A stretch of DNA of 64,000 nucleotides from CAZEHO01 sp964511945 (GTDB taxonomy: Bacteria > Actinomycetota > Acidimicrobiia > Spongiisociales > UBA11373): NCBI GenBank assembly GCA_964511945.1, contig CAZEHO010000001.1, forward strand, positions 310,001-374,000. The letters are read 5' to 3'. Positions 9,101 through 16,472 of the stretch are shown here, in pieces. Under the pieces are notes generated by a model, which did not search any database, was not told where the DNA came from, and was given only the letters and a program-made list of their open reading frames with translations. Position numbers and translations under genes: made by a program. Positions within the stretch are counted from its first letter, which is position 1. The number at the start of each line of letters is the position of its first letter.

Positions 9101-9654
9101 GTCCCAACATGGCGATCCTCACCTACGGATCCACCCCATTCACTACCGAGCTGCCGACCCTGGAGGTGGGGGAGGGGACCCTCGAAGTCACGGGATCCAC
9201 GGGGTTCCGGGTGGATCAGAAGCTGCAGGTGGCGGTGCTCACCGACTTCTGCAACGAATGCGGCAACTGCGCTACGTTCTGCCCGACCGCGGGCCGGCCC
9301 TACGTCGACAAGCCCCGGCTCTACCTGGACGAAACCGACTTCAACGCCCAGGCCGACAACGCCTTCATGCTCACCGGCGACGGCTCGATGGCCGGACGCT
9401 GGGGAGGCGAAACCCATCGCATCACACTCAACGGCGACCTCACCTACGAGAACCCGGCGGCCACGGTGCGGATCGACCCGGCCACCTGGGAGATCCGCGA
9501 CGCCGACGCCACCGGCAGCGGGGGAGCGGTGACCCTGGAACCGGCAGCAGCCATGTACGCGCTGCTGGAGGGACTGCAGCAATCGACCGCCGGACTCCCC
9601 GTGTTCACCGGAGGCGGCGGAACCCGGGTCCCCCACCCCGGATACGAGGAGTAG
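6115..9654 (+). CDS. ygfK: YgfK-type flavo-iron-sulfur oxidoreductase
   Basis: 1179 residues, full length for YgfK. Domain order: a TIM-barrel dihydroorotate-dehydrogenase-like part (about 1-430, with ESPFGVAAGPHTQMAQN); a GltD-like iron-sulfur segment with CVDECPVDQNVPEYM and CDHLCEHTC (about 522-585); FAD site KVAVIGAGPAGIAAS (about 613); NAD(P) site KRVAVIGAGDTAMDCA (about 745); and C-terminal ferredoxin-type cysteines CLDCDQMCSICVGVCP (about 981) and CNECGNCATFCP (about 1045). YgfK was annotated as a putative selenate reductase subunit and is now tied to reductive purine/urate degradation with SsnA and YgeW. It starts 11 nt after ssnA with GGGGAGCAGG as ribosome site. It is presumably cytosolic and electron-bifurcating or NAD(P)H-linked (inference). 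It ends the operon before a strong hairpin. Confidence 0.93.
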   Translation: MSDRFHPISMEDLTAWVFTELEEKNSIFGIPRELFFDPKANARFGLEVYGQPLESPFGVAAGPHTQMAQNLIVAWLVGARFLELKTVQTLDELDVNKPCIDIEDEGYNVEWSQELKVYESFDEYLRAWVLIHALHRRLGFPGERPGMIFNMSVGYNLEGMLKPNVQWFFDTMDDASAYLDSYVDIVAGHAPEIRDIDVPARLSDNITLSTMHGCPPDEIESIVTYLINERGLHTSVKCNPTLLGADRVRGILDQLGFDDVPVPDEAFGHDLKWVDAVPMFHNLRRLARAKGVTFGVKLSNTLEVENWRTVFSDDDMMYLSGRALHPITTNLALRLAEEYRGDLLMSFAGGADCFNVPDLLRSGLTTVTVCSDLLKSGGYLRLPQYFEATGLAMDAVGAADLSEFTCRSAVTDSGLAEFGPVLHRTLMVDSGLDLSIEQCWALSDYLAGHDDPTCESVEVWAADQGLDRERAAELAAIVPRVLARLNLRAYGAAVRSEWRYRKGSFDTAHSKTARELHLFDCIEAPCVDECPVDQNVPEYMRLVREGKLDEAVRITRGDNPIPSILGHVCDHLCEHTCIRTHYDEPLAIREMKRFIMSQEIDPAPPARDTAPPHKVAVIGAGPAGIAASAELTAAGREVTVFERHPYAGGMVGGAIPTYRLPQAKIDQDMTILERLGVEVRYGMEAGVDFTLDGLRDDGYGSIVVAVGAQLAKTLGLPGEDAGGIVDGISFLRSIRENDPMTIGKRVAVIGAGDTAMDCARSAWRLGSEVAIVYRRTIDQMPADREEVRALLEEGIEVVELAKPVSLHLEDGNLAGLVCTRMEFRGERDSSGRKIPFEVEGSEFELPFDTMLLAISQHSVLDFFGDDMPELTDRGYLQTDPETLETSLRDVYAGGDVGRYGPSSIVKAAADGKRMAQSILGRVRAEGLGPHTLPDDRIGLLARRAHREYRVPVRETPLAERRSFEETLFTYSLEEAQAEASRCLDCDQMCSICVGVCPNMAILTYGSTPFTTELPTLEVGEGTLEVTGSTGFRVDQKLQVAVLTDFCNECGNCATFCPTAGRPYVDKPRLYLDETDFNAQADNAFMLTGDGSMAGRWGGETHRITLNGDLTYENPAATVRIDPATWEIRDADATGSGGAVTLEPAAAMYALLEGLQQSTAGLPVFTGGGGTRVPHPGYEE

Positions 9655-9676
9655 GACGAGGCTGCCCTCTCCCCAA

Positions 9677-9703
9677 CCCCCTCCCGGCGAAGCCGGGAGG
9701 GGG
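9677..9703. terminator. Bidirectional terminator between ygfK and beta-glucosidase
   Basis: A perfect 12-bp stem, CCCCCTCCCGGC with GCCGGGAGGGGG and a GAA loop, lies in the 51-bp gap between convergent genes. It is GC-rich without a T-run on either strand, so the call rests on stem strength and position. Confidence 0.7.
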
Positions 9704-9705
9704 AG

Positions 9706-11049
9706 TCAGAGCCCGTTCCGCTCGATCACATCCCGGTACCAGAAGTAGCTGTCCTTCGGGATCCGCTGCTGGGTCTCATGGTCGACCCACACCAGGCCGA
9801 ACCGCTGGCTGTACCCGAGCGTCCACTCCAGGTTGTCGAGCAGGCTCCACACGAAGTACCCGTCGACCGGCACCCCGGCGGCGACGGCATCGCCTACCGC
9901 CCGGATATGGCGGTCGAGATAGGCGATCCGCCGGTCGTCGCGGACCCTTCGGTCGGCACCGGGTCCGTCTGAGTAGCTGGCGCCGTTCTCGGTGATCACC
10001 AGGCTCGCCGGTTCGTACTCGCGATGCAGGCGCTCCAGGTACCCGGTGAGCGCCTCAGGCGTGATCGCCCACCCCATCTCCGTGCGGCCCGGCGGCGGAT
10101 TCGGTCCCGGTTCGACCCCGCTGTCCTCCGACTCCTCCATGCCCGCGCTGATGTCGAGGCTCGTGTAGTAGTTGACCCCGAGGAAGTCGGTCGGCGTTGC
10201 GATCACGTCGAAGTCGCCGGGCTCCACGAACCCAGGACCGCCGGTGGGGATCCGGCCTCGCTCCCGGTAGGCAGCCAGCATGTCATCGGGATACCCGCGT
10301 CCGAAGATTGGATCGAGCATCCAGCGGTTGCGGAAGCCGTCGAAGTGTTGCTGCGCAGCCATGTCCTCCGGCCGGTCGCCGGCCGGGTGGTTCGGCCGGC
10401 AATCGAGAGCGGCGCCGACCCGGGCTCCAGGAATCCGTTCCCTGATCGCCTCCACTGCGAGCCCGTGAGACAGCAGAATGTGGTGCCCTGCGGCGAGCGC
10501 TGCCGGCCAGTCACGAATCCCCGGGGCGAAGATGCCCTCGAGGTATCCGAGGAAGGCTGCGACCCAGGGCTCGTTGTGGGTGATCCACGTGGTGGCCCGG
10601 TCGCCGATCCGATCGGCAACCGCCGCGGCGTAGGCGGCAAAGGCTTCCGCGGTTGCGCGCGACGCCCATCCACCCCGGTCCTGCAGTGCTTGGGGGAGTT
10701 CCCAGTGGAAAAGCGTCGGCCACGGTTCGATCCCCGCTTCCAGCAGACCGTCGACGAGGCGGTCGTAGAAGTCCAGGCCGGGAGGGTTGAGGTCGCCGTC
10801 TCCCTCGGGGAACACGCGAGGCCAGGAAATCGAAAAGCAGTAGGCCCCAACCCCGAGGCCGGCCATCAACCGGATGTCTTCGGGCCAGCGCCGGTAGTGA
10901 TCGCACGCAACCTCACCATCCTCGGTGAGGTGGCCGTCGTCGGCGAATCGATCCCAGATCGAGTCGCCCTTGCCGTCGGCATGTCGCCAACCCTCGATCT
11001 GATAGGAGGAGGACGTCGTCCCCCACACGAATCGATCTGGGAATCTCAT
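9706..11049 (-). CDS. Family GH1 beta-glucosidase
   Basis: 447 residues, normal for GH1. The N-terminus RFPDRFVWGTTSSSYQIEG is the classic GH1 entry; the acid/base Glu is in THNEPWVAA (about residue 159) and the nucleophile Glu in VITENGASY (about 353). The C-terminus WSLLDNLEWTLGYSQRFGL is also diagnostic. It hydrolyses terminal beta-D-glucosyl (or related) residues from small glycosides in the cytosol, as there is no signal peptide. ATG 11049 was preferred over a longer frame to 11244 because it matches family N-termini. It stands alone; a LacI-like palindrome 373 bp upstream may belong to its control. Confidence 0.93.
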   Translation of the reverse strand: MRFPDRFVWGTTSSSYQIEGWRHADGKGDSIWDRFADDGHLTEDGEVACDHYRRWPEDIRLMAGLGVGAYCFSISWPRVFPEGDGDLNPPGLDFYDRLVDGLLEAGIEPWPTLFHWELPQALQDRGGWASRATAEAFAAYAAAVADRIGDRATTWITHNEPWVAAFLGYLEGIFAPGIRDWPAALAAGHHILLSHGLAVEAIRERIPGARVGAALDCRPNHPAGDRPEDMAAQQHFDGFRNRWMLDPIFGRGYPDDMLAAYRERGRIPTGGPGFVEPGDFDVIATPTDFLGVNYYTSLDISAGMEESEDSGVEPGPNPPPGRTEMGWAITPEALTGYLERLHREYEPASLVITENGASYSDGPGADRRVRDDRRIAYLDRHIRAVGDAVAAGVPVDGYFVWSLLDNLEWTLGYSQRFGLVWVDHETQQRIPKDSYFWYRDVIERNGL

Positions 11050-11488
11050 GAGGGGATCGTAGGTGCCGGACGCGATTGGGCGCCGATCGTGGAGGAGCGA
11101 CGAAGCTGCTGCCGCCCCGGCAGCCACAGCTGCAGGATGGGCGCTCTCCGGTGGGCGGATCCCGCATCCCGGCTCGAGTTCCCCGCCCGGTCTCCCATCG
11201 GTGACCTCAAGCGGGGGCCCTTCCGGGGGGATTCGACGCTCCAATGGGCGGGTTGGTGCCGCTGGGGGTCACCTCCCGGCACCCGGGGCGCCAGGTTGCC
11301 TGCTCGTCCTGCCTCGGTCGCCGTTCTCCTCCACGAGTCGACGCCAACACCATGAGGATGAGCGGGTCGATCGGCGGCTCGATAGGGCCGAAAGTCCCGG
11401 TCACTAGGGTCCTCGCAATCCGGAACCGTTTCCAATCGGGGAATTCGCCGAATCGGGTCACGGCTCGCAGCGGCGTACCGTCCTTCTC
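11050..11488. other. Intergenic stretch without a supported gene
   Basis: 439 bp between the divergent beta-glucosidase and a doubtful 70-codon ORF. Open frames here on the minus strand are low-complexity Arg/Pro-rich and look like shadows. The only structured signal I see is the palindrome at 11422-11433. The stretch probably holds the beta-glucosidase promoter and decayed sequence. Confidence 0.5.
11422..11433. promoter_or_regulatory. LacI-family-like palindrome
   Basis: GGAACCGTTTCC has the central CG and GGAA/TTCC arms typical of LacI-family operators, with four of five arm positions matching. It lies in the region divergent from a GH1 gene, a common target of LacI sugar regulators. No LacI gene is in the window and the site is 373 bp from the GH1 start, so support is weak. 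Confidence 0.25.
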
Positions 11489-11701
11489 ATGAGTCTGCGC
11501 GAGATCACCGTTGGCCTTGTCGCGGCAGATGTCGCCGGGTACTCGAGGCCCCCCGGCTGGGCTGTGATGCCGGGAGTCGACGCGAGGATCCCACTGTACG
11601 GCAAGGTCATAGGGCCACTGCTGCAGGGCGCCGCGACGATCGTGCGGAAGGCCCTGTGGCCGGCACTCGTCGACCTGCCCGGGTGGAGGACGCCGGCGTG
11701 A
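11489..11701 (+). CDS. Doubtful 70-residue ORF upstream of acetyltransferase
   Basis: A 70-codon frame from ATG 11489 ends at 11701 and overlaps the acetyltransferase GTG start in a GTGA arrangement, typical of coupled genes. I recognise no family; the sequence (for example VGLVAADVAGYSRPPGW) has no clear domain and could be a gene remnant or a leader. The coupling geometry is its only positive evidence. Confidence 0.25.
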   Translation: MSLREITVGLVAADVAGYSRPPGWAVMPGVDARIPLYGKVIGPLLQGAATIVRKALWPALVDLPGWRTPA

Positions 11702-12237
11702 TCGACATCACGGTTCAGGAACCGAGTCGTCTCCGTGACCTCGTCGCCGGCGTCGACCGTTCCGAAGTCATCGAACTCAACTACCGGGTGGAGGACGGAA
11801 CGCTGGTGGGCGAACAGGTTCATTGGGAGGTTCCGGCGTGGGACGAGACCGGGGACGGTCCCCACAGCGTGAACGTACGGGTGGAGTTCCTGCAGCCGAT
11901 CCTCGACCGGGGAGGCGTGCTGCTCGGGGCAACTTCTCACGGGGCGGTTGCCGGGGTCGCAGCCGTCGAGGTGGAGTTCGAGCCCGGCACCGCTTGGCTT
12001 CCGTTCCTGCACGTGAGCCGGCGATTCCGCCGCCGCGGCGTTGCCGCCGAGCTGTGGTCCGAGGCGGAATCCTTGGCGCGGCAGGGGGGTGCCGCATCAA
12101 TGCTCGTGTCTGCGACGCCGTCGGCATCCGCCGTCGGGTTCTACCTCAGCCGCGGGTGCAAGCTCGCCGATCCGCCTCATCCGCAGCTTCTGGCGAAGGA
12201 ACCTGAGGACGTCCACCTGGTGAAACGTTTCGTCTGA
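11698..12237 (+). CDS. GNAT-family N-acetyltransferase
   Basis: 179 residues. The acetyl-CoA motif A is visible as LHVSRRFRRRGVAAELW (V-x-x-x-x-R/Q-x-x-G-x-A form), followed by a helix and SATPSASAVGFYLSRGCKLA, the usual motif B end of GNAT enzymes. GTG 11698 was chosen because GGTGGAGGA lies 7 nt upstream; an earlier ATG at 11656 has no such site. The acceptor substrate is unknown. It is convergent with the APH-like gene, with 3 bp between the two stop codons. Confidence 0.8.
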   Translation: MIDITVQEPSRLRDLVAGVDRSEVIELNYRVEDGTLVGEQVHWEVPAWDETGDGPHSVNVRVEFLQPILDRGGVLLGATSHGAVAGVAAVEVEFEPGTAWLPFLHVSRRFRRRGVAAELWSEAESLARQGGAASMLVSATPSASAVGFYLSRGCKLADPPHPQLLAKEPEDVHLVKRFV

Positions 12238-12240
12238 CGG

Positions 12241-13119
12241 TCAGCCGCCGAGGGCCGCAGCGATCTCGGCTCCGAGTCTGCCCGAGGTCACGTCGTCGAT
12301 GGATGGGAGCGCCCACGACGGCAGGGCGGGCCGCCGCGACGCCACCAGCAGCGAGTACAGCGTCGTCAGTGCCATGTCGAGATGGATGTGGAGGTCGTCG
12401 GGACGGGGAATCGAGCCATCGAATCCCCGCAGCGCCTCGCCGCTGAGGCTCCATCGCACGTTGCGCCAGTCGCTGACACTGGGTCCGATCGAGAGCTCCC
12501 CGTAGTCGAAGACGATGGCTTGCAGCGGTTGGGATCGCGAGAGCGCCAGGTTCTCCAAGTCGAAGTCGTCGTAGACCAGGGTCGCCGGCAGCTCCCGAAA
12601 CCGATCCTGGAGCGCGTCGACTTGGGCCACGGCCACTGTCCACGACGGCTCTGTACCGATCCCGAGTGCGCCGCCGCAGCCGACCAGGTCATCCCGGTCG
12701 AACGAGTCCACCCAGCGTTGCAGGAACCCTGGATGCCCGGCGGCGACCGGAGCCCCGGCGGTGTGGAGCCGCTTGTACCAGGCTGCGATTGCGGCGCCGG
12801 TCTCAGCCGCTTCCTGGTCGCTCGGCCGTGCCAGCCGCCAGGGTCCACCCGCGTCGAGATCGTCGAAGAGCATGGCGGTCGCCGTCGACGCCAGCAGGGG
12901 CAGAGTCGGGACCCCGAGGCCGGCGAGAAGCCCGAACGCGGTGCCCTCGTTCGTTTCGGGGGCGAACCATTTGAGCACCAGTCGCCGCTCGTCTGCCTGC
13001 AATCGCAAGACGGCGTGGGTGGGTCGATGGCGGAGGATCTCGGTGACCGTCACCGCGGCCGGGTCGAACCCCAGCCGGCGCCAATCGTCGGACTCCGGCA
13101 GCCGGATCAGCCCGGTCAC
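12241..13119 (-). CDS. APH-fold phosphotransferase-like protein
   Basis: 292 residues with the aminoglycoside/choline-kinase fold. The catalytic loop reads VYDDFDLENLAL, replacing the usual HGDLHPGNV but keeping the Asp and Asn, and the metal-binding segment reads VFDYGELSIGPSVSDW. The N-lobe has LVLKWFAPE as the ATP-lysine strand. It begins with a GTG that overlaps the deaminase stop by 4 nt, so it is translationally coupled to it. It may phosphorylate a small hydroxylated metabolite; there is no reason to call it an antibiotic-resistance gene. Substrate unknown. Confidence 0.75.
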   Translation of the reverse strand: MTGLIRLPESDDWRRLGFDPAAVTVTEILRHRPTHAVLRLQADERRLVLKWFAPETNEGTAFGLLAGLGVPTLPLLASTATAMLFDDLDAGGPWRLARPSDQEAAETGAAIAAWYKRLHTAGAPVAAGHPGFLQRWVDSFDRDDLVGCGGALGIGTEPSWTVAVAQVDALQDRFRELPATLVYDDFDLENLALSRSQPLQAIVFDYGELSIGPSVSDWRNVRWSLSGEALRGFDGSIPRPDDLHIHLDMALTTLYSLLVASRRPALPSWALPSIDDVTSGRLGAEIAAALGG

Positions 13120-13553
13120 ACCCCGATGTCCTCGTTCCACAGGTCGGGGCGGTCCGCCATGAACTGCTCCATCAGGGCGATGCACTCGGGGTCGTCCACG
13201 ACTTCGAGGTCGACGCCGCGCTGGGCGACGTATGCCTCCGGCCCTTGGAAGCTGCGGTTCTCACCGATGACGACCCGCGGGACTCCGTAGAGCAGCACGG
13301 CTCCGCTGCACATATCGCACGGCGACAGGGTCGAGTAGAGGATCGAGCGGCGGTATTGGGTGCCGCTCATGCGGCCGGCGTTCTCCAGGCAGTCCATTTC
13401 GGCGTGCTTGATCACGGAGCTTTCCTGGACCCGGCGATTGTGACCCCGGCCGACGATCTTCCCGTCGATGACGAGCACGGACCCGATCGGGATGCCCCCT
13501 TCGGCCAGGCCTGTCCGCGCCTCGGCCACGGCGGCCTCGAGGAAACGGTCCAT
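13116..13553 (-). CDS. Cytosine deaminase of the fungal FCY1 type
   Basis: 145-residue zinc-dependent deaminase. Zinc ligands and the proton-shuttle Glu are in KHAEMDCLEN (His50, Glu52) and STLSPCDMCSGAV (Cys79, Cys82). The whole chain follows yeast cytosine deaminase: EGGIPIGSVL, RGHNRR, YGVPRVVIGEN and the C-terminal RPDLWNEDIG, which in yeast closes the active site. It converts cytosine to uracil and ammonia (EC 3.5.4.1) by analogy. Bacteria normally use the unrelated CodA amidohydrolase, so this family choice is notable. It is first of a coupled pair with the APH-like protein, and 2 bp separate it from the lipoprotein gene upstream. Confidence 0.85.
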   Translation of the reverse strand: MDRFLEAAVAEARTGLAEGGIPIGSVLVIDGKIVGRGHNRRVQESSVIKHAEMDCLENAGRMSGTQYRRSILYSTLSPCDMCSGAVLLYGVPRVVIGENRSFQGPEAYVAQRGVDLEVVDDPECIALMEQFMADRPDLWNEDIGV

Positions 13554-13555
13554 TG

Positions 13556-14599
13556 CTAGTCCTCCAGTGTGAGGATGCGATCCGGGATCGATTCCAGCAC
13601 GCGGACCTCGACCGCGGCGTCGCCGGCGGTGAGGGCGACTGCTCGCCCGTCGGGCATCAACGCCACTCCCGGTGGAGCATCGATCGCCTGCTCACCGAGG
13701 GACGGGATCCGGGCAGACGCGAGGAAGGCTCCTTCCGCCGTGTACCACTCCACCGTTGAGAGCACCAGGAACACGGGATCGGTTTGGAGGACGTCTTCCC
13801 GAATGACCGAGTGGGCTCCGTCCGCTCCGGTGCCCAGATAGCGGAGCGAGCCCAACGGTCCGCTGAGATCGGCGGTGATCGGGTTGCCGCCGATGACGAG
13901 ATCAGGCGTCTGTGCCGTCACCTCCATCCCGCCGAGAACCAGGGAATCCACGATCTCGTAGCCGGATCCACTCCAGATCCCGTAGGCGGCGCCTCCGATG
14001 AGTTCGATGATGATCTCGTCGCCGGGGCCGGCGCGGACTCCGCTGAACCCATCCTCCAGCCGGACGCCCGGAGCGAGGTCGATGGTCTCCAGGAGTGTGC
14101 CGTCAAACGAGACCCGGTGGACCAGATTGCGTACCGGGGCGAAGAAGATCTCGACCACGATGAGGTGGCCGGCGGTGGCGGCGATCCCGTTCACTCCGAG
14201 GATGTCCAGTGCTGCCAGATCGATCGAACTCTCGCCCTCGTCCGTGAAGGAGAGGATTCGCAGAGCGACCGGATCGAAGATGTGGATGCCGCCGGAGGGA
14301 TCCACCGCCAGCTGTGAGGGGCCGACGCCCTCGAGGTCTTCGGCGCCCTGCCGATACTCGATCCCGCCGGGCCCGACCGGGATCGAGACCAGGGCGCCGC
14401 CGGCGGGCGGCGTGGTCGTGGTGGTAGTGGCTGGTGTCGTTGTTGTGGTTGTCGGGGTCGCGGTGGTCGGTGCGGCGGTGGTCGTCGTAGCACCCACGGT
14501 CGACGGTGGTGTGGTGTCGAACAGGCCCTCCTCGTCCCCGCCGCAGGAGGCGGCGAGCAGGCTCAGGATCAGCACCAGCAGAGTGAGCTTCCGGATCAC
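13556..14599 (-). CDS. Secreted lipoprotein with Thr-rich linker and beta-propeller-like body
   Basis: 347 residues from a GTG at 14599 that overlaps the DJ-1 stop by 4 nt. A signal peptide (VIRKLTLLVLILSLLAASC) ends in a lipobox with Cys19, followed by a Thr/Pro-rich linker of about 40 residues. The body has repeated strand patterns such as LAVDPSGGIHIFDP and GVALMPDGRAVALTAG that resemble propeller blades, but no named family is certain. It is probably tethered to the outer face of the cytoplasmic membrane. No function is assigned. Confidence 0.7.
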   Translation of the reverse strand: MIRKLTLLVLILSLLAASCGGDEEGLFDTTPPSTVGATTTTAAPTTATPTTTTTTPATTTTTTPPAGGALVSIPVGPGGIEYRQGAEDLEGVGPSQLAVDPSGGIHIFDPVALRILSFTDEGESSIDLAALDILGVNGIAATAGHLIVVEIFFAPVRNLVHRVSFDGTLLETIDLAPGVRLEDGFSGVRAGPGDEIIIELIGGAAYGIWSGSGYEIVDSLVLGGMEVTAQTPDLVIGGNPITADLSGPLGSLRYLGTGADGAHSVIREDVLQTDPVFLVLSTVEWYTAEGAFLASARIPSLGEQAIDAPPGVALMPDGRAVALTAGDAAVEVRVLESIPDRILTLED

Positions 14600-15177
14600 A
14601 CCGGCGGCTCCGGGTCGTATTGGATGTAGCGGCGAACCTCGCGAGCCCGGTCCGGACTGTGGAGGCGGGCGACGAGGTGCAGGGCCATGTCGATCCCGGC
14701 CGACACCCCCGAAGCGGTCACGATGTCTCCGGTGTCCACGAAGCGTTCCTCGGGACGGGCCTCGATGTCGGCGCCGAGTTGGGGGAGGATGTCGATTGCA
14801 CTCCAATGGGTCGTCGCAGCGCGTCCGTCGAGCAGCCCGGCCTGGGCGAACACCAGTGAGCCGGTGCAGACGCTGGTGAGGAGTGTGCCGGCTGCCACCA
14901 TCCCCCGCAGCCAATCGGCGTACCGGCCGTCGAGGTGGGTCCGGGTGCCGACGCCGCCCGGGTAGATCAACACCTCGGGTGTCGGTGCAGACTCGCGGGT
15001 GAAATCGGGCAGAACCCGCAGGCCCTTGGCACAGGTGACGGGTCCGTCGTTCTCGGCGATGGTGAAGACCTCGACCCCGTCATCGGGCCAGTGCTGCGCC
15101 CATGCCGCCAGCACCTCCCAGGGGCCGGCCCAATCGAGTTCCTCGGCGTCCTCGAAGAGGAAGATGCCAATGCGCAT
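14596..15177 (-). CDS. DJ-1/PfpI family protein, isonitrile-hydratase-like
   Basis: 193 residues of the class I glutaminase-like DJ-1/PfpI fold. The reactive Cys104 lies in TSVCTGSLVFAQAGLLDG, followed by RAATTHW, which matches the subgroup containing Pseudomonas isonitrile hydratase (InhA) and the N-terminal domains of AraC-like regulators. There is no DNA-binding domain. N-terminus RIGIFLFEDAEELDWAGPWE is typical. It is coupled to the downstream lipoprotein by a GTGA overlap. Activity is unproven; glyoxalase-type, isonitrile hydration and ligand sensing are all open. Confidence 0.82.
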   Translation of the reverse strand: MRIGIFLFEDAEELDWAGPWEVLAAWAQHWPDDGVEVFTIAENDGPVTCAKGLRVLPDFTRESAPTPEVLIYPGGVGTRTHLDGRYADWLRGMVAAGTLLTSVCTGSLVFAQAGLLDGRAATTHWSAIDILPQLGADIEARPEERFVDTGDIVTASGVSAGIDMALHLVARLHSPDRAREVRRYIQYDPEPPV

Positions 15178-15213
15178 GGCGCCGGAGTCTGGCAGACCCG
15201 GCGGGGAACGGCC

Positions 15214-16368
15214 TCAATCCTTGGTGATGATCGGGTGCCCGGACTCGATGATGAATGCCGGGATGAGCCGGGCGTCGATCGATCCGTCGGGTTCGACGAC
15301 GATTTCCGCGATCGCGGTGGTAGCGCTGGCGGTGGAGAAGCGGGGCCAGACGAAGTTGCCCAGACTCCAGGCGACCGGGACCCCGTCGATGAACTCGAGT
15401 GGATGGAGGCGATGGGGGTGGTGACCGAATATGCCGTCGGCCCCGGCCGCGACCATCGCCCGGGCCCGCTCGATGTCGTCGGGATCGGGCTCGAGCGTGA
15501 ACTGGGTTCCCCAGTGGATCGTGACGAAGACCAGGTCGGCGACCCGGCTCGCTCGCTGCACCGCAGCAACCATCGATCCGATGTCGTCTCCCTGCGCCAT
15601 GCCCGGGCGATCATCGGCTGCGAACCACCCCTGGTGTTCGACGACACCACCAAACCCGAGAATTGCCACGGTCCAACCGCCGACCGCGATGATCGCCGGC
15701 TGGTTGGCTTCGGCGGTGTTGGCCCCGACGCCGACCGGGAGGATGCCGGCATCGAGCAGATTCTGCCGCCCTTCGAGCATTGCTTCCTTGCCGTAGTCCT
15801 GCGAGTGATTGTTGGCGAGGTTGGCGACCTCGATGCCGTAGGCGGCCGCCACCGGAAGGGCGTCGAGATCGCAGCGGAAGACGTAGGCCTTGTCTTCCGC
15901 CCAGCCCAGGTCGCTGGGGGCGCACTCCAGGTTGATGATGCTGATGTCATCGGTGAGGAAGAGTCCATCGAGGCCCGTCCACGCATGTTCGTGACCGTGA
16001 ACGGCAAGGCCGGTGGTATGCCGGGAGTCCAGGTCGACGTCGCCGGTCGCCCGGATCACGATGCGTTCTCGCGGCGGCAGCGTGGTGGTTGTCGTTGTGG
16101 GGATTGTGGTCGTGGACGTCGTCGGCGTGCTGGTGGTGGAACTGGTCGACGTCGTCGTGGTCGGCGTCGGTGGGACCGTTGAGGTCGTGGTGACCGGTGC
16201 AGGCTGCGTCGGTGCGGGCGCCGGCGGGTTCGTGGCGATCGGAGTGGCTTGGGCAACTGCAGTGATCGGCCGCGCTCCACCGCCCGGCGCGGTGACACCG
16301 GGCAGCGTGGCACAGGCTCCGGCCACCAGTGCCACTACAAGGAACCACCGAGCGTGGCGGAACATCAT
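15214..16368 (-). CDS. CapA-family metallophosphatase-like lipoprotein
   Basis: 384 residues. A signal peptide with lipobox VAGAC (Cys19) is followed by about 75 residues of Pro/Thr-rich linker, then a CapA/PGA_cap calcineurin-like domain: IRATGDVDLDSRH, IINLECAPSD, EVANLANNHSQDYG, FVTIHWGTQF and FGHHPHRLHP carry the metal-binding Asp, Asn and His residues. Family members act in capsule polyglutamate handling or as uncharacterised envelope phosphatases. Two adjacent ATGs (16368, 16365) are equivalent. It is divergent from the acyl-CoA synthetase gene. Confidence 0.85.
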   Translation of the reverse strand: MMFRHARWFLVVALVAGACATLPGVTAPGGGARPITAVAQATPIATNPPAPAPTQPAPVTTTSTVPPTPTTTTSTSSTTSTPTTSTTTIPTTTTTTLPPRERIVIRATGDVDLDSRHTTGLAVHGHEHAWTGLDGLFLTDDISIINLECAPSDLGWAEDKAYVFRCDLDALPVAAAYGIEVANLANNHSQDYGKEAMLEGRQNLLDAGILPVGVGANTAEANQPAIIAVGGWTVAILGFGGVVEHQGWFAADDRPGMAQGDDIGSMVAAVQRASRVADLVFVTIHWGTQFTLEPDPDDIERARAMVAAGADGIFGHHPHRLHPLEFIDGVPVAWSLGNFVWPRFSTASATTAIAEIVVEPDGSIDARLIPAFIIESGHPIITKD

Positions 16369-16472
16369 TCAAGGGTAACGATGCGTGGCGGCTCCCGCTG
16401 TGGATAACTTCTGTGAGCACATCTCGTCTGCGGCGGGTACGATCCCGGCCACGTTGTAGGAGGGAGCTTCAG

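Noticed and set aside
11046..11435. Minus-strand 129-codon ORF upstream of the beta-glucosidase
   Set aside because: Arg/Pro-rich text without domain, overlapping the beta-glucosidase start in another frame; it looks like a GC-rich chance frame.
12241..13119. Aminoglycoside resistance gene
   Set aside because: The catalytic His-Gly of resistance enzymes is not kept, and APH-fold proteins of unknown substrate are common in actinobacteria.
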